DNA of 64,000 bases from Caldilineaceae bacterium (GCA_022821585.1 JAJEDI010000050.1:124001-188000); one strand, 5' to 3'. Shown: positions 25,093 through 35,050, counted from the first letter of the stretch. Notes: generated from the sequence alone by a model not told the origin. Program-made: numbers and translations.

Positions 25093-26478
25093 TCAGCCCA
25101 GAGTCAGGTGGGGCGTTTTCTCCTGGACGTAGGGCATAACGACTTCCAGACTCTGGCCCATTACGTCGACGGCTACATCGACTTCCTTTTCCGACATCGG
25201 CGTGGAGATGGCGTACTGGCACCTGGGTGCGCTGAAGATGCCGCGATTCATCATCTCCAGGTGTAGCAGCCCGGGCAGTTCCTGCGCCCTCTCCTGCGCG
25301 GCTACGGCGTCGCGGGCGTCTCTTATCTTGCCGTCGCTCCAGTGGATGCGAATAATGGACCCTGAACCCACGGCGCGTATGCCCACGCCGGCGGCCTGAA
25401 ATGCCGCGTTGAGCCCGTTTCTCAACCTCTGGCCCAACTCATTGACTCTAGCAACCTGATCGGCTTCATATTCCTTGATGGTTGCCAGACCCGCGGCCAT
25501 CGTGATGTTGTTGCCGTTGAAGGTGCCGTTATGCGGGATAGTCATGGGATGGGTGGGGTCGAAGGGCGCCATTATCTCTTTGCGCCCGCCAAAGGCGGCG
25601 AGGGGAAGGCCGCCGCCGATGAACTTTGCGATCGAGGTCAGGTCAGGCGTCACCCCGATTGTGGCCTGGAAGCCGCCAACGTCCTGGCGAAAGGTCATGA
25701 TCTCGTCAAAGATCAGGAGGACGTCGAATTCATCGGCAAGCTGCCTGACACCCTGGAGGTACCCAGGTTCGGGTTCTACGCCGCCGCCTGCGCCGAGCGC
25801 GGGTTCCAGGATGATGCCAGCAATTTCGTCGCTGCGGGCGCGGAGCATGTCGCGAAGTGCACCTAGATCATTAAAGGGCGCCACCAACATTCCTGCCATC
25901 GTCCCTGCGGGCACTCCTCTGCTTGAGAGCTTAGGACGGGGAAGCCCCTCTTCTGTGGTATCCGGTTGCATGTTCAGCTGTACATAGTCGTGGGAGCCGT
26001 GATACCCGCCGTCCATCTTGATGATGATGTCCCTGCCAGTGAAGGCCCTAGCGGCCCTCATCGCCAATAGCGTCGCTTCCGTGCCGGAGTTGCAGTAGCG
26101 CACGCTGTCAAAACTGGGAACGCGGCTGCAAAGCATCTCGGCGTGTTCTACCGTGACTTCAGCTGCCGAACCGAGAACGGTGCCACGGGCGGCCTGCTCC
26201 TGGATGGCACTTACGGTTGCCGGGTGGGCATGGCCGTGGATCAGGGAAGTGTAGTTGTTCAGAAAGTCAATGTACTGGTTTTCGTCATAGTCGTAGAGAA
26301 AACAGCCTTCCCCTCGGGTCATGTAGGCAGGATAGGGCGTGTAATAGGAAGCCGCCCTGGTGTCGCCACCGGGCATTGACTCTTTGGCGCGCGTGTCCCA
26401 TTCGCCGGACCCGTGCGTGCGCTGGCGAAAGGTCTCGGTGATCAGATTGGCGGCGTCGTGTCCTTGTTTGGTGCTCAC
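25093..26478 (-). CDS. class III PLP aminotransferase (glutamate-1-semialdehyde aminomutase-like)
   Basis: A 461-residue fold-type I aminotransferase. GTG start preceded by GGAGGT. The motifs RYCNSGTEATLLAMRAARAFTG (phosphate-binding), DGGYHGSHDY, LIFDEIMTFR (Asp to the pyridine nitrogen) and SIAKFIGGGLPLAAFGG (Schiff-base Lys) are intact. The closest pattern is the hemL-like branch, but no tetrapyrrole gene is adjacent. It precedes a sulfatase gene, so an amino-sugar or amino-acid catabolic role is equally possible. Confidence 0.88.
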   Translation of the reverse strand: MSTKQGHDAANLITETFRQRTHGSGEWDTRAKESMPGGDTRAASYYTPYPAYMTRGEGCFLYDYDENQYIDFLNNYTSLIHGHAHPATVSAIQEQAARGTVLGSAAEVTVEHAEMLCSRVPSFDSVRYCNSGTEATLLAMRAARAFTGRDIIIKMDGGYHGSHDYVQLNMQPDTTEEGLPRPKLSSRGVPAGTMAGMLVAPFNDLGALRDMLRARSDEIAGIILEPALGAGGGVEPEPGYLQGVRQLADEFDVLLIFDEIMTFRQDVGGFQATIGVTPDLTSIAKFIGGGLPLAAFGGRKEIMAPFDPTHPMTIPHNGTFNGNNITMAAGLATIKEYEADQVARVNELGQRLRNGLNAAFQAAGVGIRAVGSGSIIRIHWSDGKIRDARDAVAAQERAQELPGLLHLEMMNRGIFSAPRCQYAISTPMSEKEVDVAVDVMGQSLEVVMPYVQEKTPHLTLG

Positions 26479-26685
26479 GGCAGACCTCCATGGCGCCCAG
26501 TTTCGGCACCGGTATTCGTAGATTGCAGAGTAGGCAGTCTAGTAATGCCTGCCGCCTCCTACGAGACCGACAGAAAAGGGGTTTCGGGAAAAGGACGAGG
26601 CAGGCAGACCGCTAGGGTCCCAAGCTTCACTCACCGGTGGGATTGTAGCATACAGTTTCAGTGGTTACAACGGCCTCATCTCTAC

Positions 26686-26910
26686 GGGTGCATCCCAGAA
26701 TTGGGGTGGGAGTGGGAAGGAACAAGGCCTGCCCTTAACTTAGTCGCGTCAGGGGGCTTCGCGGCACGACTTGGGCGAGCGACCGGCGGCATAGAGACGA
26801 GATCGAAACTCGGCGCCAAGGTGGTATAGCTGGAGGGGGGCGTTGCGGGGGGAGTCCCCCCGCACAAGGGAGGGCCGAAGGCCCGACCGCACAACTGCAG
26901 TGGTCAGTGG
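26686..26910. repeat. dispersed repeat family A, copy 2 (short form)
   Basis: Starts GGGTGCATCCCAGAATTGGG and ends with a GC-rich hairpin, AGGGAGGGCCGAAGGCCC and ACTGCAGTGGTCA; the last block is shared with copy 1. The middle is shorter and diverged. The gap between the aminotransferase and the LysM gene (26479-27253) otherwise holds no gene I can support. Confidence 0.75.
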
Positions 26911-27038
26911 CTAGTGGTCTAAGGTGGCGCTTTCCTTGCCCGGAATTGAACGCGGATTGGTTATGGTTTCGTTGTTGCCAAAGGTGCAGGAGAACTCGCT
27001 TACAAATTGGGATTCACGCATTTCTGCGGCGGGCTTGA

Positions 27039-27063
27039 GGGCACCCACAAGGGGTGCCCCTAC
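27039..27063. repeat. REP-like palindrome, copy 1
   Basis: The arms GGGCACCC and GGGTGCCC surround a short ACAAG loop, followed by CCTAC and then TTTTTT. The same motif recurs at 49791 and 53225. With the T-run this copy could also terminate plus-strand transcription. Confidence 0.7.
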
Positions 27064-27253
27064 TTTTTTGTTGGAGATGGGATACCGGTTTGCAGGAGGC
27101 TCGAACGGCTCAGAGCATCAGAAGGGAACAGAACAGCGCGGGCTGCCGTCTTAGTTTGTGGTTGGAAAGCTCAGCGACATGGGTCTTTCTTCAGAGCCAA
27201 GTCGCAATGTCGGAAAGTTTTCACGCAATCATTTACAGCAAGTGAGGTGGGGA

Positions 27254-28606
27254 ATGAGACGGCTTATTAGACCCTTAGTACGTGGGACATTGGCAATCAT
27301 GTTTGCCGGTTCCGCAACCATTTCAAGTTTCCAGTATGCAGCTGCCAATGAGGTGCATATCGTCAAACCGGGCGAGACATTGAGCGAAATCGCAAAGCAG
27401 TATGGGACGACAGTAGCAAGCCTGAGACAGCTCAACAGCCTTCGGGACGCTAATTTCGTCTGGTATGGTCAACGTCTTGTGATTGACCAAGGCGGATCAG
27501 TTTTCGCCGACCCGCAGAGTGCGGGGAGATACCAGTTGTACAGGGTGAAGGCAGGCGACTCTCTTACCAAGCTCGCTCGCCGCTACGGCCTCAGCGTGAC
27601 CCAACTGGCGCAGATTAACGGCATTTCGCCCTTGCGCTGGTTGTACAGCGGGCAGCAGTTGCGGTTGCCTATTTCACCGACTTCCGTGCACGCCGCACAG
27701 TCGACCGCCCCTGTTGACTTTCAGCGCTACACTGTCCGGCCCGGTGACACCCTGACCCGACTTGCCAGACAGCACGGAATCAGCTTGTCGAGGCTTATGT
27801 CCGTCAATGGCCTGTCGCTAGCAAGGTGGCTCTATGTGGGCCAGGTCTTGCTCGTGCCCGCCGAACGTGAGCCTGCACTGCAACCAACTCCTCTTGTACC
27901 TGCTCTAGATCCTGCGCCACAAGCGCCAGCACTGCAGCCAGCTCTGCCTATTTCGGCGATGGTACCGGGGCAGTCACATGGCGCAGTCCATACGGTGCAG
28001 GCCGGCCAATCCATTAGGGACATCGCGGGACAGTACGGTGTCAACCACGCCGCAATAGCAAAGTTGAATAACTTGGCAAATAACAGTATTCTAGAGGCGG
28101 GTCAGGCCCTGCGGATTCCGTCGGAGAGCGCTCTTGAACTCCTGGAAGGAATGGAGCATCGACTTGACCAGTCCCGGTATCCTACGTCGACTGAGAGGTG
28201 GGTCGAAGTTGACCTGAGCGAGCAGTTAGCAGTCGCCTATGAAGGCACGACGCCTGTCAAGGCGTTCGTCGTCTCAACCGGGGTAGGGAGTACGCCTACG
28301 GTCCAAGGAACGTTTCGCATTTGGGCCAAGATCGCCATGCAGGATATGCGGGGCGGGAGTCGAGCCGCAGGCACCTACTATCATCTGAGAGACGTTAAGA
28401 ATGTACAGTACTTTCACAGGAGCTACGGATTCCATGGCACGTACTGGCATGACAACTACGGTACACCGATGAGCCGCGGCTGCATCAATATGACAAATGA
28501 GGATGCCAAATGGCTCTTCGATTGGACGTCTCCTGCGGTCTATACCGATGACTGGTTGTTCAGCAACAACGCCAACCCCGGCACACTGATCATGGTTCAT
28601 GAATAA
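27254..28606 (+). CDS. LysM x4 L,D-transpeptidase (YkuD)
   Basis: A 450-residue exported enzyme. I use the ATG at 27254 (GAGGTGGGG upstream) instead of 27158. The signal peptide is RPLVRGTLAIMFAGSATISS. Three well-formed LysM modules (VHIVKPGETLSEIAKQYG; YRVKAGDSLTKLARRYG; YTVRPGDTLTRLARQHG) and a fourth (VHTVQAGQSIRDIAGQYG) bind peptidoglycan. After a Pro/Ala linker comes the YkuD domain with the catalytic motif HGTYWHDNYGTPMSRGCINM, Cys410. It forms 3-3 cross-links or anchors proteins to peptidoglycan. Overlaps the next gene by a few bases. Confidence 0.92.
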   Translation: MRRLIRPLVRGTLAIMFAGSATISSFQYAAANEVHIVKPGETLSEIAKQYGTTVASLRQLNSLRDANFVWYGQRLVIDQGGSVFADPQSAGRYQLYRVKAGDSLTKLARRYGLSVTQLAQINGISPLRWLYSGQQLRLPISPTSVHAAQSTAPVDFQRYTVRPGDTLTRLARQHGISLSRLMSVNGLSLARWLYVGQVLLVPAEREPALQPTPLVPALDPAPQAPALQPALPISAMVPGQSHGAVHTVQAGQSIRDIAGQYGVNHAAIAKLNNLANNSILEAGQALRIPSESALELLEGMEHRLDQSRYPTSTERWVEVDLSEQLAVAYEGTTPVKAFVVSTGVGSTPTVQGTFRIWAKIAMQDMRGGSRAAGTYYHLRDVKNVQYFHRSYGFHGTYWHDNYGTPMSRGCINMTNEDAKWLFDWTSPAVYTDDWLFSNNANPGTLIMVHE

Positions 28607-28649
28607 AATCCGGGTTCGCCACATGTACCGCCACAGGAGTCTGAACGCG

Positions 28650-29396
28650 ATGGCAAGAAAGATATGTGTGTCAATTGCGATGGCCCTGTTCTTTGGATTG
28701 TTGGTCAACGGATGGGGCCATCCGAATACGGCTGAAGCTGCTGAAAAGCAGGTCCCTATTCCCCAGATACCCGCCACCGAGGGAACGCAGGCAGGTCTGG
28801 ACTTATTGCCGCCACTACCCTTCATCGGCGCGACGTTGGACCTTCCGAGCGTAAGGCAGGAACAGCAGGCGTTACTTGACGCTGCGACTCAGACTCAGAT
28901 TGTGGATGAATCGGAATACGCTGTCTCCTGGACCGGAATCACGCAACTCCATCTGGATGTTAGCCGGGCCCGAATCAAGGGCGAGAAGTGGATAGAAGTA
29001 AGTCTGAGTGACCAGACGCTTTACGCCTGGGAAGGCGAGCAGCTGTTAAGAGAGTTCCTTATTTCGTCAGGAATCCCAGCGTATCCCACCAAGACAGGCG
29101 TGTTTCGCATGTGGGCCCGAACGCCCTCACAGACGATGTCCGGCGGCGATCCCGATGCCGGCACCTACTACAATCTGCCGAATGTGCAGTGGGTACAGTA
29201 CTACTACGGAGAGTTCGCATTTCACGGGACGTACTGGCATGACAATTTCGGCACGCCCATGAGCCATGGCTGTGTCAATCTGACGATCGAGGATGCGGAG
29301 TGGCTGTTCAACTGGACATTCCCGGAATGGGACGGCTCGGGAGGATGGCTACGCACAACTGAGCGCGATGCCACCCTGGTGTGGGTGCACAAATAA
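28650..29396 (+). CDS. L,D-transpeptidase (YkuD), no LysM
   Basis: A 248-residue exported YkuD protein if it starts at the ATG at 28650 (CAGGAG 10 nt upstream; signal RKICVSIAMALFFGLLVN). The track start at 28599 overlaps the previous stop (ATGAATAA) and adds 17 residues. The active-site motif HGTYWHDNFGTPMSHGCVNL contains catalytic Cys208. It is a close paralogue of the preceding enzyme (both have RIWA/RMWA, AGTYY, W/YFHGTYWHDN), so this looks like a tandem duplication in which one copy lost or never had LysM modules. Its stop overlaps the ATG of the next gene (TAATG). Confidence 0.9.
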   Translation: MARKICVSIAMALFFGLLVNGWGHPNTAEAAEKQVPIPQIPATEGTQAGLDLLPPLPFIGATLDLPSVRQEQQALLDAATQTQIVDESEYAVSWTGITQLHLDVSRARIKGEKWIEVSLSDQTLYAWEGEQLLREFLISSGIPAYPTKTGVFRMWARTPSQTMSGGDPDAGTYYNLPNVQWVQYYYGEFAFHGTYWHDNFGTPMSHGCVNLTIEDAEWLFNWTFPEWDGSGGWLRTTERDATLVWVHK

Positions 29397-30079
29397 TGGC
29401 AACGAGGTCGAGACCAAGAAAGAAGAGCCGGGCAAAGGGCGGCCGGCACTCGCAGAGGGACGTAGGAGGCCGCCTGGCGCGGCCTTCTCGTCAGGAGTTG
29501 AAGGAGATTGCTGCCAAGAGAAGGCTGAGGCAGAATCTCTACGTTTATGGCGGCGGGGCGATACTGGTTGTGATTGTGGCGCTGGTCATTTACCTGAACA
29601 TTCGCAATAGTGCGCCAGTTGGCGGCGAAGAGTCATTTGCCTCACAGGGCAATACGCATATTCAGCAGGGCAGCGCCTCTCCCATCGAATACAATTCCAC
29701 GCCGCCCACGTCCGGCCCCCACTATCCGGGACTGGCTCCTTGGGACATCTATGATGAACCGATCCGTTATGAGCAGGTCGTTCACAACATGGAGGATGGT
29801 GGCGTCATCGTCTATTACCAGTGTGATGACGGTTGCCCGGAGTTGCGGGAGCAGTTGGCGGGTGTGGTCCAACCCTATCTGAACAGCGGACGTCACGTCC
29901 TGATGATGCCCAACGACCCCAGTTGGACCGGGTTTGGGTCGCAGTCAGCTCACAGGGATATGGAGGCGCGGATCGCGCTGACAGCGTGGCAGAGGCTGGA
30001 CAAGTTTAACGAGTTTGACGCAGGCCGAATTCGGGCCTTCATTGACAGGTACGAGGGAATCGACCACCACGTGAGATAG
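29396..30079 (+). CDS. DUF3105 membrane protein
   Basis: A 227-residue protein starting at the ATG at 29396, which overlaps the preceding TAA and so is probably translationally coupled. The basic N-terminus (RPRKKSRAKGG) is followed by one membrane helix (GGGAILVVIVALVIYLNI). The outer domain has the DUF3105 signature TPPTSGPHYPG, then YEQVVHNMEDGGVIVYYQ and two cysteines in QCDDGCPE. Function of the family is unknown; the location next to two transpeptidases suggests the cell envelope. Confidence 0.85.
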   Translation: MATRSRPRKKSRAKGGRHSQRDVGGRLARPSRQELKEIAAKRRLRQNLYVYGGGAILVVIVALVIYLNIRNSAPVGGEESFASQGNTHIQQGSASPIEYNSTPPTSGPHYPGLAPWDIYDEPIRYEQVVHNMEDGGVIVYYQCDDGCPELREQLAGVVQPYLNSGRHVLMMPNDPSWTGFGSQSAHRDMEARIALTAWQRLDKFNEFDAGRIRAFIDRYEGIDHHVR

Positions 30080-30120
30080 TCTGCGCATTGGGTGCGTCTG
30101 TCTGCCCTCGTTTGTGCACA

Positions 30121-30146
30121 TAAAGACCCACAGCTTGCGCTGTGGG
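30121..30146 (-). terminator. terminator between DUF3105 gene and def (mainly for def)
   Basis: CCCACAGC pairs with GCTGTGGG over a 4-nt loop. On the minus strand TCTTTAT follows the stem, so it serves def best. On the plus strand only CCTGGTTATT follows, so it is weaker in that direction. Confidence 0.6.
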
Positions 30147-30176
30147 CCTGGTTATTGTCAGTTCCTGGCAGAATAG

Positions 30177-30725
30177 TCAGTCCCGCTGAATTGCCTCTTC
30201 CACCGGCACCAATTCCACTTCGCCGTCCTCCAACTCGACGACTTTATAGACTTGCTCGGCCCTGTCGGTCATCAACACGCCGCCGAGGTGGTCGATTTCA
30301 TGTTGGAAGATGCGCGCCAGCCAGTCGTAGGCTTTGATTCGCTGGGACTTTCCGTGTCGATCTTGTGCCTTGATGAGGACATAGGTCGCCCGGTCGACAT
30401 CTGCAGCCAGGCCGGGCAGACTCAGGCAGCCTTCCTGACCGATCTCGGAGCCCTTTGCCTTGACAATTTCCGGGTTGATCATTTCGTAGCGCTGCATCGT
30501 CTCTTCGGGGCGTTCGGTATCCTCCGGATACTCAATCACGAAGATGCGCCGGTCCAGCCCGACTTGCGGCGCAGCCAAACCGACGCCCTTGCCTTCACGC
30601 ATGGTTTCAACCATGTTGTCCAGGAGCTGGTGGAGCCGTCTGTCGAAGGACCGCACGCGTTGCGCCGGCCGTCGAAGAATCTCCTCGTCGTCCTCCCAGA
30701 TCGTTACAATCCTAAGTTTCGCCAT
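30177..30725 (-). CDS. def: peptide deformylase
   Basis: A 182-residue metalloenzyme that removes the formyl group from new N-terminal methionine. The three motifs are GVGLAAPQVG, EGCLSLPG (Cys100) and QHEIDHLGG (His142, Glu143, His146), all intact. fmt is not next to it. Divided from the next upstream gene by about 160 bp and followed by a bidirectional-looking hairpin. Confidence 0.95.
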   Translation of the reverse strand: MAKLRIVTIWEDDEEILRRPAQRVRSFDRRLHQLLDNMVETMREGKGVGLAAPQVGLDRRIFVIEYPEDTERPEETMQRYEMINPEIVKAKGSEIGQEGCLSLPGLAADVDRATYVLIKAQDRHGKSQRIKAYDWLARIFQHEIDHLGGVLMTDRAEQVYKVVELEDGEVELVPVEEAIQRD

Positions 30726-30885
30726 GCCAGGACAGTGGTTTGTGTTCTGTATGGTTGTGGTATTTCGGGACGGTCAACCAGAGGACCCAGGTCGTATTAT
30801 GGCTGAGACGGTTCTTACACCGCGTGCATGGGGGACATCCGCACGCGGGCCTGTTGCGGAAGTACTGTGCCGGCTCTTGCAGCAT

Positions 30886-31305
30886 TCAGGGCCGCTGGAT
30901 GACCATCATCGTCAGACGACTGATATTGACCAGGCGGCCGTCCTCATCTTCGATTCGGATTTCCCACACGTGTGTGCGCCGTCCGATGTGAATGGGTCGC
31001 ACGGTGCCAGTAACGTACCCTTCGGTTACGGTGCGCAGATGATTGCCGTTGATGTCGAGGCCCACGGCATTCAGGGAACTCTGGTCAAGCATAGCGTTTG
31101 ACGCCACGCTTCCCATCGTCTCGGCCAGTGCTATTGATGCGCCGCCGTGCAGGAGGCCGTAGGGTTGATGGGTGCGGCTGTCCACCGGCATGCGGGCACG
31201 CATAAAATCAGCGCCAACCTCGGTGAACTCGATACCGAGGTTGGCGGCTAGCGTTCGCTCGCTCATCCGGTTGATGGCAGCGACGGTCATTTCAGGATTG
31301 AACAT
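30886..31305 (-). CDS. PaaI-like hotdog thioesterase
   Basis: A 139-residue hotdog-fold thioesterase; the ATG at 31305 gives a normal family length, while the track's start at 31467 adds an arginine-rich part antisense to the next gene. The core is PYGLLHGGASIALAETMGSVAS, then GLDINGNHLRTVTEGYVTGTVRPIHIGRRTHVW. Members hydrolyse acyl- or hydroxybenzoyl-CoA. Begins 23 nt after the LysM-glycosidase stop on the same strand. Confidence 0.88.
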   Translation of the reverse strand: MFNPEMTVAAINRMSERTLAANLGIEFTEVGADFMRARMPVDSRTHQPYGLLHGGASIALAETMGSVASNAMLDQSSLNAVGLDINGNHLRTVTEGYVTGTVRPIHIGRRTHVWEIRIEDEDGRLVNISRLTMMVIQRP

Positions 31306-31328
31306 CGTCCGAAGTCGGCTTCCCTTTG

Positions 31329-33461
31329 TTACTTCGCCATATTGCGCAGGGCATGGAATATGGGCAGGGGGCTCCAGTCGTTGCGGACGATACCCCACTG
31401 TGCCTTTTCGGTTCCGTCGGCGACGACGCGGAAGTTCAGATTCCACAGGAATGCAGGACCGACCCAACCCCAGTTGCGCATCATCTGGAAGGCCTCGACC
31501 GTCCAGCGAGCCTGTTCGTCGAAGTCGTTGTCATTGGCGTAACCGTAGCGTGGGTCGAAGGCACCGCCGGCGGCCCAGCCAAATTCTGTCGGCCAGATTG
31601 GGATATTGCCGGCTCCGTAGCGCAGTGCCAGGTTGCGATAGCCTTCCATGGTGCTGCGGAAACTCCACGAGTGGTGTGGATTGTCGCAAGCGCCGTTGAA
31701 GTGCTGATTTCCGGTCTGTTGGATGGCTTCACATGCACTCTGCCAGACCGCGTTGGGCGGCACGTTATAGCCACTGGGGTGGGCGCCGAAGCCGTCCACG
31801 TAGTTGGCCAGGCCCTGCTGAAGCATGGCTTCGAAGTAGCGGAAGTCGTCCATGGCGAGAGAGCCGTTGTCTCCGGCAGGCGTCAGCGCCCCGCTGATCA
31901 CATACATTGACGGGCAAGCGGCCTTGATGGCGCCGTAGGAAGGACGCAGGAGCGCCATATACTCGCTGGGATTGATCGGGCGGTTGCCCCACTCGTAGTG
32001 CAGATTCTGCTCATTCCAGACTTCAATGGCTTTGACCGAGGAGCCGCAGTACTCACCGGCAAGCCGTCCAAGGAACCTGGCGAAGGTCTGGGGATCGGCC
32101 GGCGGGCCGCCCACGGTGCCATCGTAGCCGGACTCACGAGACCAGTTGGGTGCGTTGACAACGCTGAACAGCAGATTGAGTCCGCGCGAGTTGGCGGCGT
32201 TCACGAGCGGCCAGATGTCACCAAATCCGTACTGACCCTGGTTGGACTCGAAGACCTTCCATTCGATCTGCTGCTTCACCCAGCCGAAGCCCAGCTCGCG
32301 GGTCTTGTCCATGGCGATGCCTTCCTGGCCGTTGTGAATCATGTGCGCCTGGACGCCATAGCCAAAGCCAATGCCGGGTAGCCTGGTTGAAGGCGCGGAG
32401 GGAGCTGGCGCTGCAGCCGGAGGAGCCGCTTCGGGCCGGGCCGGGATTTCAGACTCGGTGAATTTCTTTACGCCGACAAGGGATCCGACGAGCTCGGTCA
32501 GATCGCGGTAGATCCAGGCAGGTTCGCTGACTCCCGAAACTTCGACCTGGAACCAGTCTTCATTGGGGCCGATTCCGGTAATCTTAACCTGTGTGCCGGC
32601 GGTCAGCACGCTCAGGATCGGGTATTCGGTGCCGGGTCCGGCGCGAACGTTCAGATGCGTGGGCTGGCTGACTGCGAACGGGCCTCCCGTGGCGGGCGGC
32701 TGCGGGGCGGGCTGCGGGGCGGGCTGCGGTTGGGGTTGAGGTTGCTGGGTTCCCGTGCCGCTACCGGACGGAGGTGCGCTTGACCCGCCCTGCGGAATCC
32801 AAATCCGCGTGCCCCAGAACAGGGTATTTGCATTGGCAAGGCTATTGGCCCGCATGATCGCGGAGACGGTGGTGCCGTTGTTGAAAGCAATGCGGCTGAG
32901 CGTATCGCCCAGTTGCACTTCGTACCAGAATCCTCCTCCACTGGAAGGCGTGCCTCCGGTCGTGCCACCGCCGCCACCGCCGCTTGTGCCTGAACCGGGA
33001 ATGCATAGCTGCTGGCCTATGTAGACGTAGGAGGTCACGGAAACTCCGTTGACCTGGGCCAGGTTCTGTATCGATACCCCGTAGTTGACGGCGATGCCGG
33101 AGAGGGATTCGCCGGCAACGACGTTATGGGTACGGGCGCAGGTGGTTGGCTGTGAAGGGGCTGCCTGCTGTCCGGTTGTGGGGATCCGCAGGCTCTGGCC
33201 GACGAAGATCTGATTCGGGTCAGCGATGTTGTTGGCAGTAATCAGGGCCTGGAGCGTAACGCCATAGTTGGCGGCGATACGGGAGAGAGTCTCGCCGGCC
33301 TGCACGATGTGCGTAGTGTACCCGGTTGTTTGGGGGCTGACATTGACCTGAAGTGATGCTGCCGTAACCGATTGCGGCAGCAGGGAGAAAAGCAGGACCG
33401 ACGCGACCGAAATCAGCCAGATGCGACGGGACGCTCTCAACTGAGTAATACCTGCACGCAT
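31329..33461 (-). CDS. secreted LysM x3 / SH3 / clan-A glycoside hydrolase
   Basis: A 710-residue exported protein starting at the ATG at 33461 (perfect AAGGAG 6 nt upstream; track start 33485). Signal [24 protein letters not shown]. Three LysM modules near residues 50, 108 and 178 are separated by Gly- and Gln/Pro-rich linkers, followed by a bacterial SH3 domain ([20 protein letters not shown], about residue 270). The C-terminal about 340 residues form a TIM-barrel glycosidase: acid/base Glu in [10 protein letters not shown] and the likely nucleophile in IWPTEFGW, as in GH39/GH5-type clan A. It probably acts on surface polysaccharide while bound to peptidoglycan; substrate unknown. Confidence 0.9.
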   Translation of the reverse strand: MRAGITQLRASRRIWLISVASVLLFSLLPQSVTAASLQVNVSPQTTGYTTHIVQAGETLSRIAANYGVTLQALITANNIADPNQIFVGQSLRIPTTGQQAAPSQPTTCARTHNVVAGESLSGIAVNYGVSIQNLAQVNGVSVTSYVYIGQQLCIPGSGTSGGGGGGTTGGTPSSGGGFWYEVQLGDTLSRIAFNNGTTVSAIMRANSLANANTLFWGTRIWIPQGGSSAPPSGSGTGTQQPQPQPQPAPQPAPQPPATGGPFAVSQPTHLNVRAGPGTEYPILSVLTAGTQVKITGIGPNEDWFQVEVSGVSEPAWIYRDLTELVGSLVGVKKFTESEIPARPEAAPPAAAPAPSAPSTRLPGIGFGYGVQAHMIHNGQEGIAMDKTRELGFGWVKQQIEWKVFESNQGQYGFGDIWPLVNAANSRGLNLLFSVVNAPNWSRESGYDGTVGGPPADPQTFARFLGRLAGEYCGSSVKAIEVWNEQNLHYEWGNRPINPSEYMALLRPSYGAIKAACPSMYVISGALTPAGDNGSLAMDDFRYFEAMLQQGLANYVDGFGAHPSGYNVPPNAVWQSACEAIQQTGNQHFNGACDNPHHSWSFRSTMEGYRNLALRYGAGNIPIWPTEFGWAAGGAFDPRYGYANDNDFDEQARWTVEAFQMMRNWGWVGPAFLWNLNFRVVADGTEKAQWGIVRNDWSPLPIFHALRNMAK

Positions 33462-33525
33462 ATGAAACTCCTTATTTAAATCCAACTTTAGTCAAGTAGG
33501 AAAGATCTTTGGCACCAGACTAATT

Positions 33526-33554
33526 ATTCTGCACCGTTTCCGCATTGAAGTCAA
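33526..33554 (-). promoter_or_regulatory. promoter of the LysM-glycosidase gene
   Basis: On the minus strand TTGACT (33554-33549), 17-bp spacer, CAGAAT (33531-33526), about 65 bp before the ATG at 33461. The -35 overlaps the end of the M20 peptidase gene. Confidence 0.5.
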
Positions 33555-34948
33555 GACGAAATCAGTTCTTCCATCAACGCAATGCCGACGCGAATGCCAC
33601 GATAGAAGTTCGGTAGGTGTAGCTTTTCGTTGGGTGCGTGGAGATTGTCATCCGGGAGACCGAAGCCCATGAAAAGAATGGGGATGCCGAGCGATTCCTG
33701 GACTACCGTGGCAATGGGTATCGAGCCTCCTTCGCGACTGAAGACCGGCTCAACGCCAAAGACCCTGTTGTATGCCCTGGATGCGGCCTGCATTTCGGGA
33801 ACATCAAGGGGCACTACGGTGGCAGGCGCGTGCTGGAGCGTGTTCACGAGCACCTCAACCGTCGGCGGCGCGATCTGCTGAAGAAACCGATCGATCAGGG
33901 GCCCGATAGCAGACGAATCCTGGTCAGGCACCAGTCGACAACTGACTTTGGCGCGGGCTTCTTCAGGGATAACAGTCTTGAAGCCGTCGCCGACAAAGCC
34001 GCCCCACATCCCGTTGATCTCCAGAGTGGGCCGGGCGCCAATCCTTTCGGTTATTGTGAATCCCTCTTCGCCCCAGGGCGCAGGCACACCTGTCTCTTGC
34101 AACAGTTGTGCCTCGCCATAGGGAACCTGCGCCAAGGCGGTTCGCTCGTTTTCGGTCAAGGGTTGAACGTCTTCGTAGAATCCGGGAACAGCAACCCGAC
34201 CGGCGCTGTCATGGAGCCTCGCGAGAAGGGCGCTCAAGGCCTGGTTTGGGTTGTGGACGGCGCCGCCGAACATGCCACTATGGAGGTCTTGGGACGGACC
34301 TGTGACCGTAATCTCGCCGGCCCATATGCCCCGCAACCCGTAGATGATCAGTGGCTGGTCAGGAGCCAATATGTGGGTATCGGAAATGAGGCACACATCG
34401 GCGGCGAGTTTTTCAGTCTCTGACGGCAAATAGTCCGCCAAGGCCTGGCTGCCGACCTCCTCTTCGCCTTCGACAAGGAATTTCACGTTGAGCGGCAGCG
34501 CGCCTGACGTGGCCAGGAGTGCTTCGACGGCGGCGACATGGGCGAACAGCTGTCCTTTGTCATCAGACGCGCCGCGGGCAAACAGATCGTCTCCCCGCAG
34601 GGTCGGCTCAAACGGCGGCGAAATCCAGAGATTTTCCGGGTCGACGGGCTGAACGTCGTAGTGACCGTAGACCAGGACGGTGGGGGCGTCGTCTCCTGCG
34701 TGCAGCCAGTCGCCATAGACGATGGGATGTCCGTCGGTGGGGATGATTTCCACGTTCTGGAGACCGACGGACTTCATTTTCCGGGCCAACCAGTCCGCGG
34801 CTCGCTCTACATCCGACTTGTGCTGCGGCAGGGTGCTGACGCTTGGAATGCGCAACCAGTCGCTCAGTTCGTCGAGCTGGTGCTTTTGGGCGTTCTGGAG
34901 ATAGGTGTCGAGTCTCGAGTCGAAAAAGGCGTTTTCGTTCCGGTTCAT
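33551..34948 (-). CDS. M20 family dipeptidase
   Basis: A 465-residue dizinc peptidase of the ArgE/DapE/CNDP-like group. Metal and catalytic motifs: VYGHYDVQPVDP (His, then Asp), ARGASDDKGQ (bridging Asp), FLVEGEEEVGS (general base and Glu). A dimerisation domain (ITVTGPSQDLHSGMFGGAVHNP) is inserted, and the last ligand lies in NLHAPNEKL. No signal peptide, so it is cytoplasmic and probably degrades imported di- or tripeptides or beta-alanyl/N-acyl amino acids. Last gene of the minus-strand block that runs from 48.6 kb. Confidence 0.92.
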   Translation of the reverse strand: MNRNENAFFDSRLDTYLQNAQKHQLDELSDWLRIPSVSTLPQHKSDVERAADWLARKMKSVGLQNVEIIPTDGHPIVYGDWLHAGDDAPTVLVYGHYDVQPVDPENLWISPPFEPTLRGDDLFARGASDDKGQLFAHVAAVEALLATSGALPLNVKFLVEGEEEVGSQALADYLPSETEKLAADVCLISDTHILAPDQPLIIYGLRGIWAGEITVTGPSQDLHSGMFGGAVHNPNQALSALLARLHDSAGRVAVPGFYEDVQPLTENERTALAQVPYGEAQLLQETGVPAPWGEEGFTITERIGARPTLEINGMWGGFVGDGFKTVIPEEARAKVSCRLVPDQDSSAIGPLIDRFLQQIAPPTVEVLVNTLQHAPATVVPLDVPEMQAASRAYNRVFGVEPVFSREGGSIPIATVVQESLGIPILFMGFGLPDDNLHAPNEKLHLPNFYRGIRVGIALMEELISS

Positions 34949-35050
34949 GGGGAGGGGTCTCCAGTGGCTCTTGGAGAGCCGTTCTGACGCTCCATGGATT
35001 GTCGTGAGATGTTTACTGAGCGAGGTCGGGAAGCGAACCCGGAGTGTCTT

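Noticed and set aside
26924-27154. 76-aa plus-strand ORF before the LysM gene
   Set aside because: It runs through the REP-like palindrome, and no ribosome-binding site or family pattern supports it.
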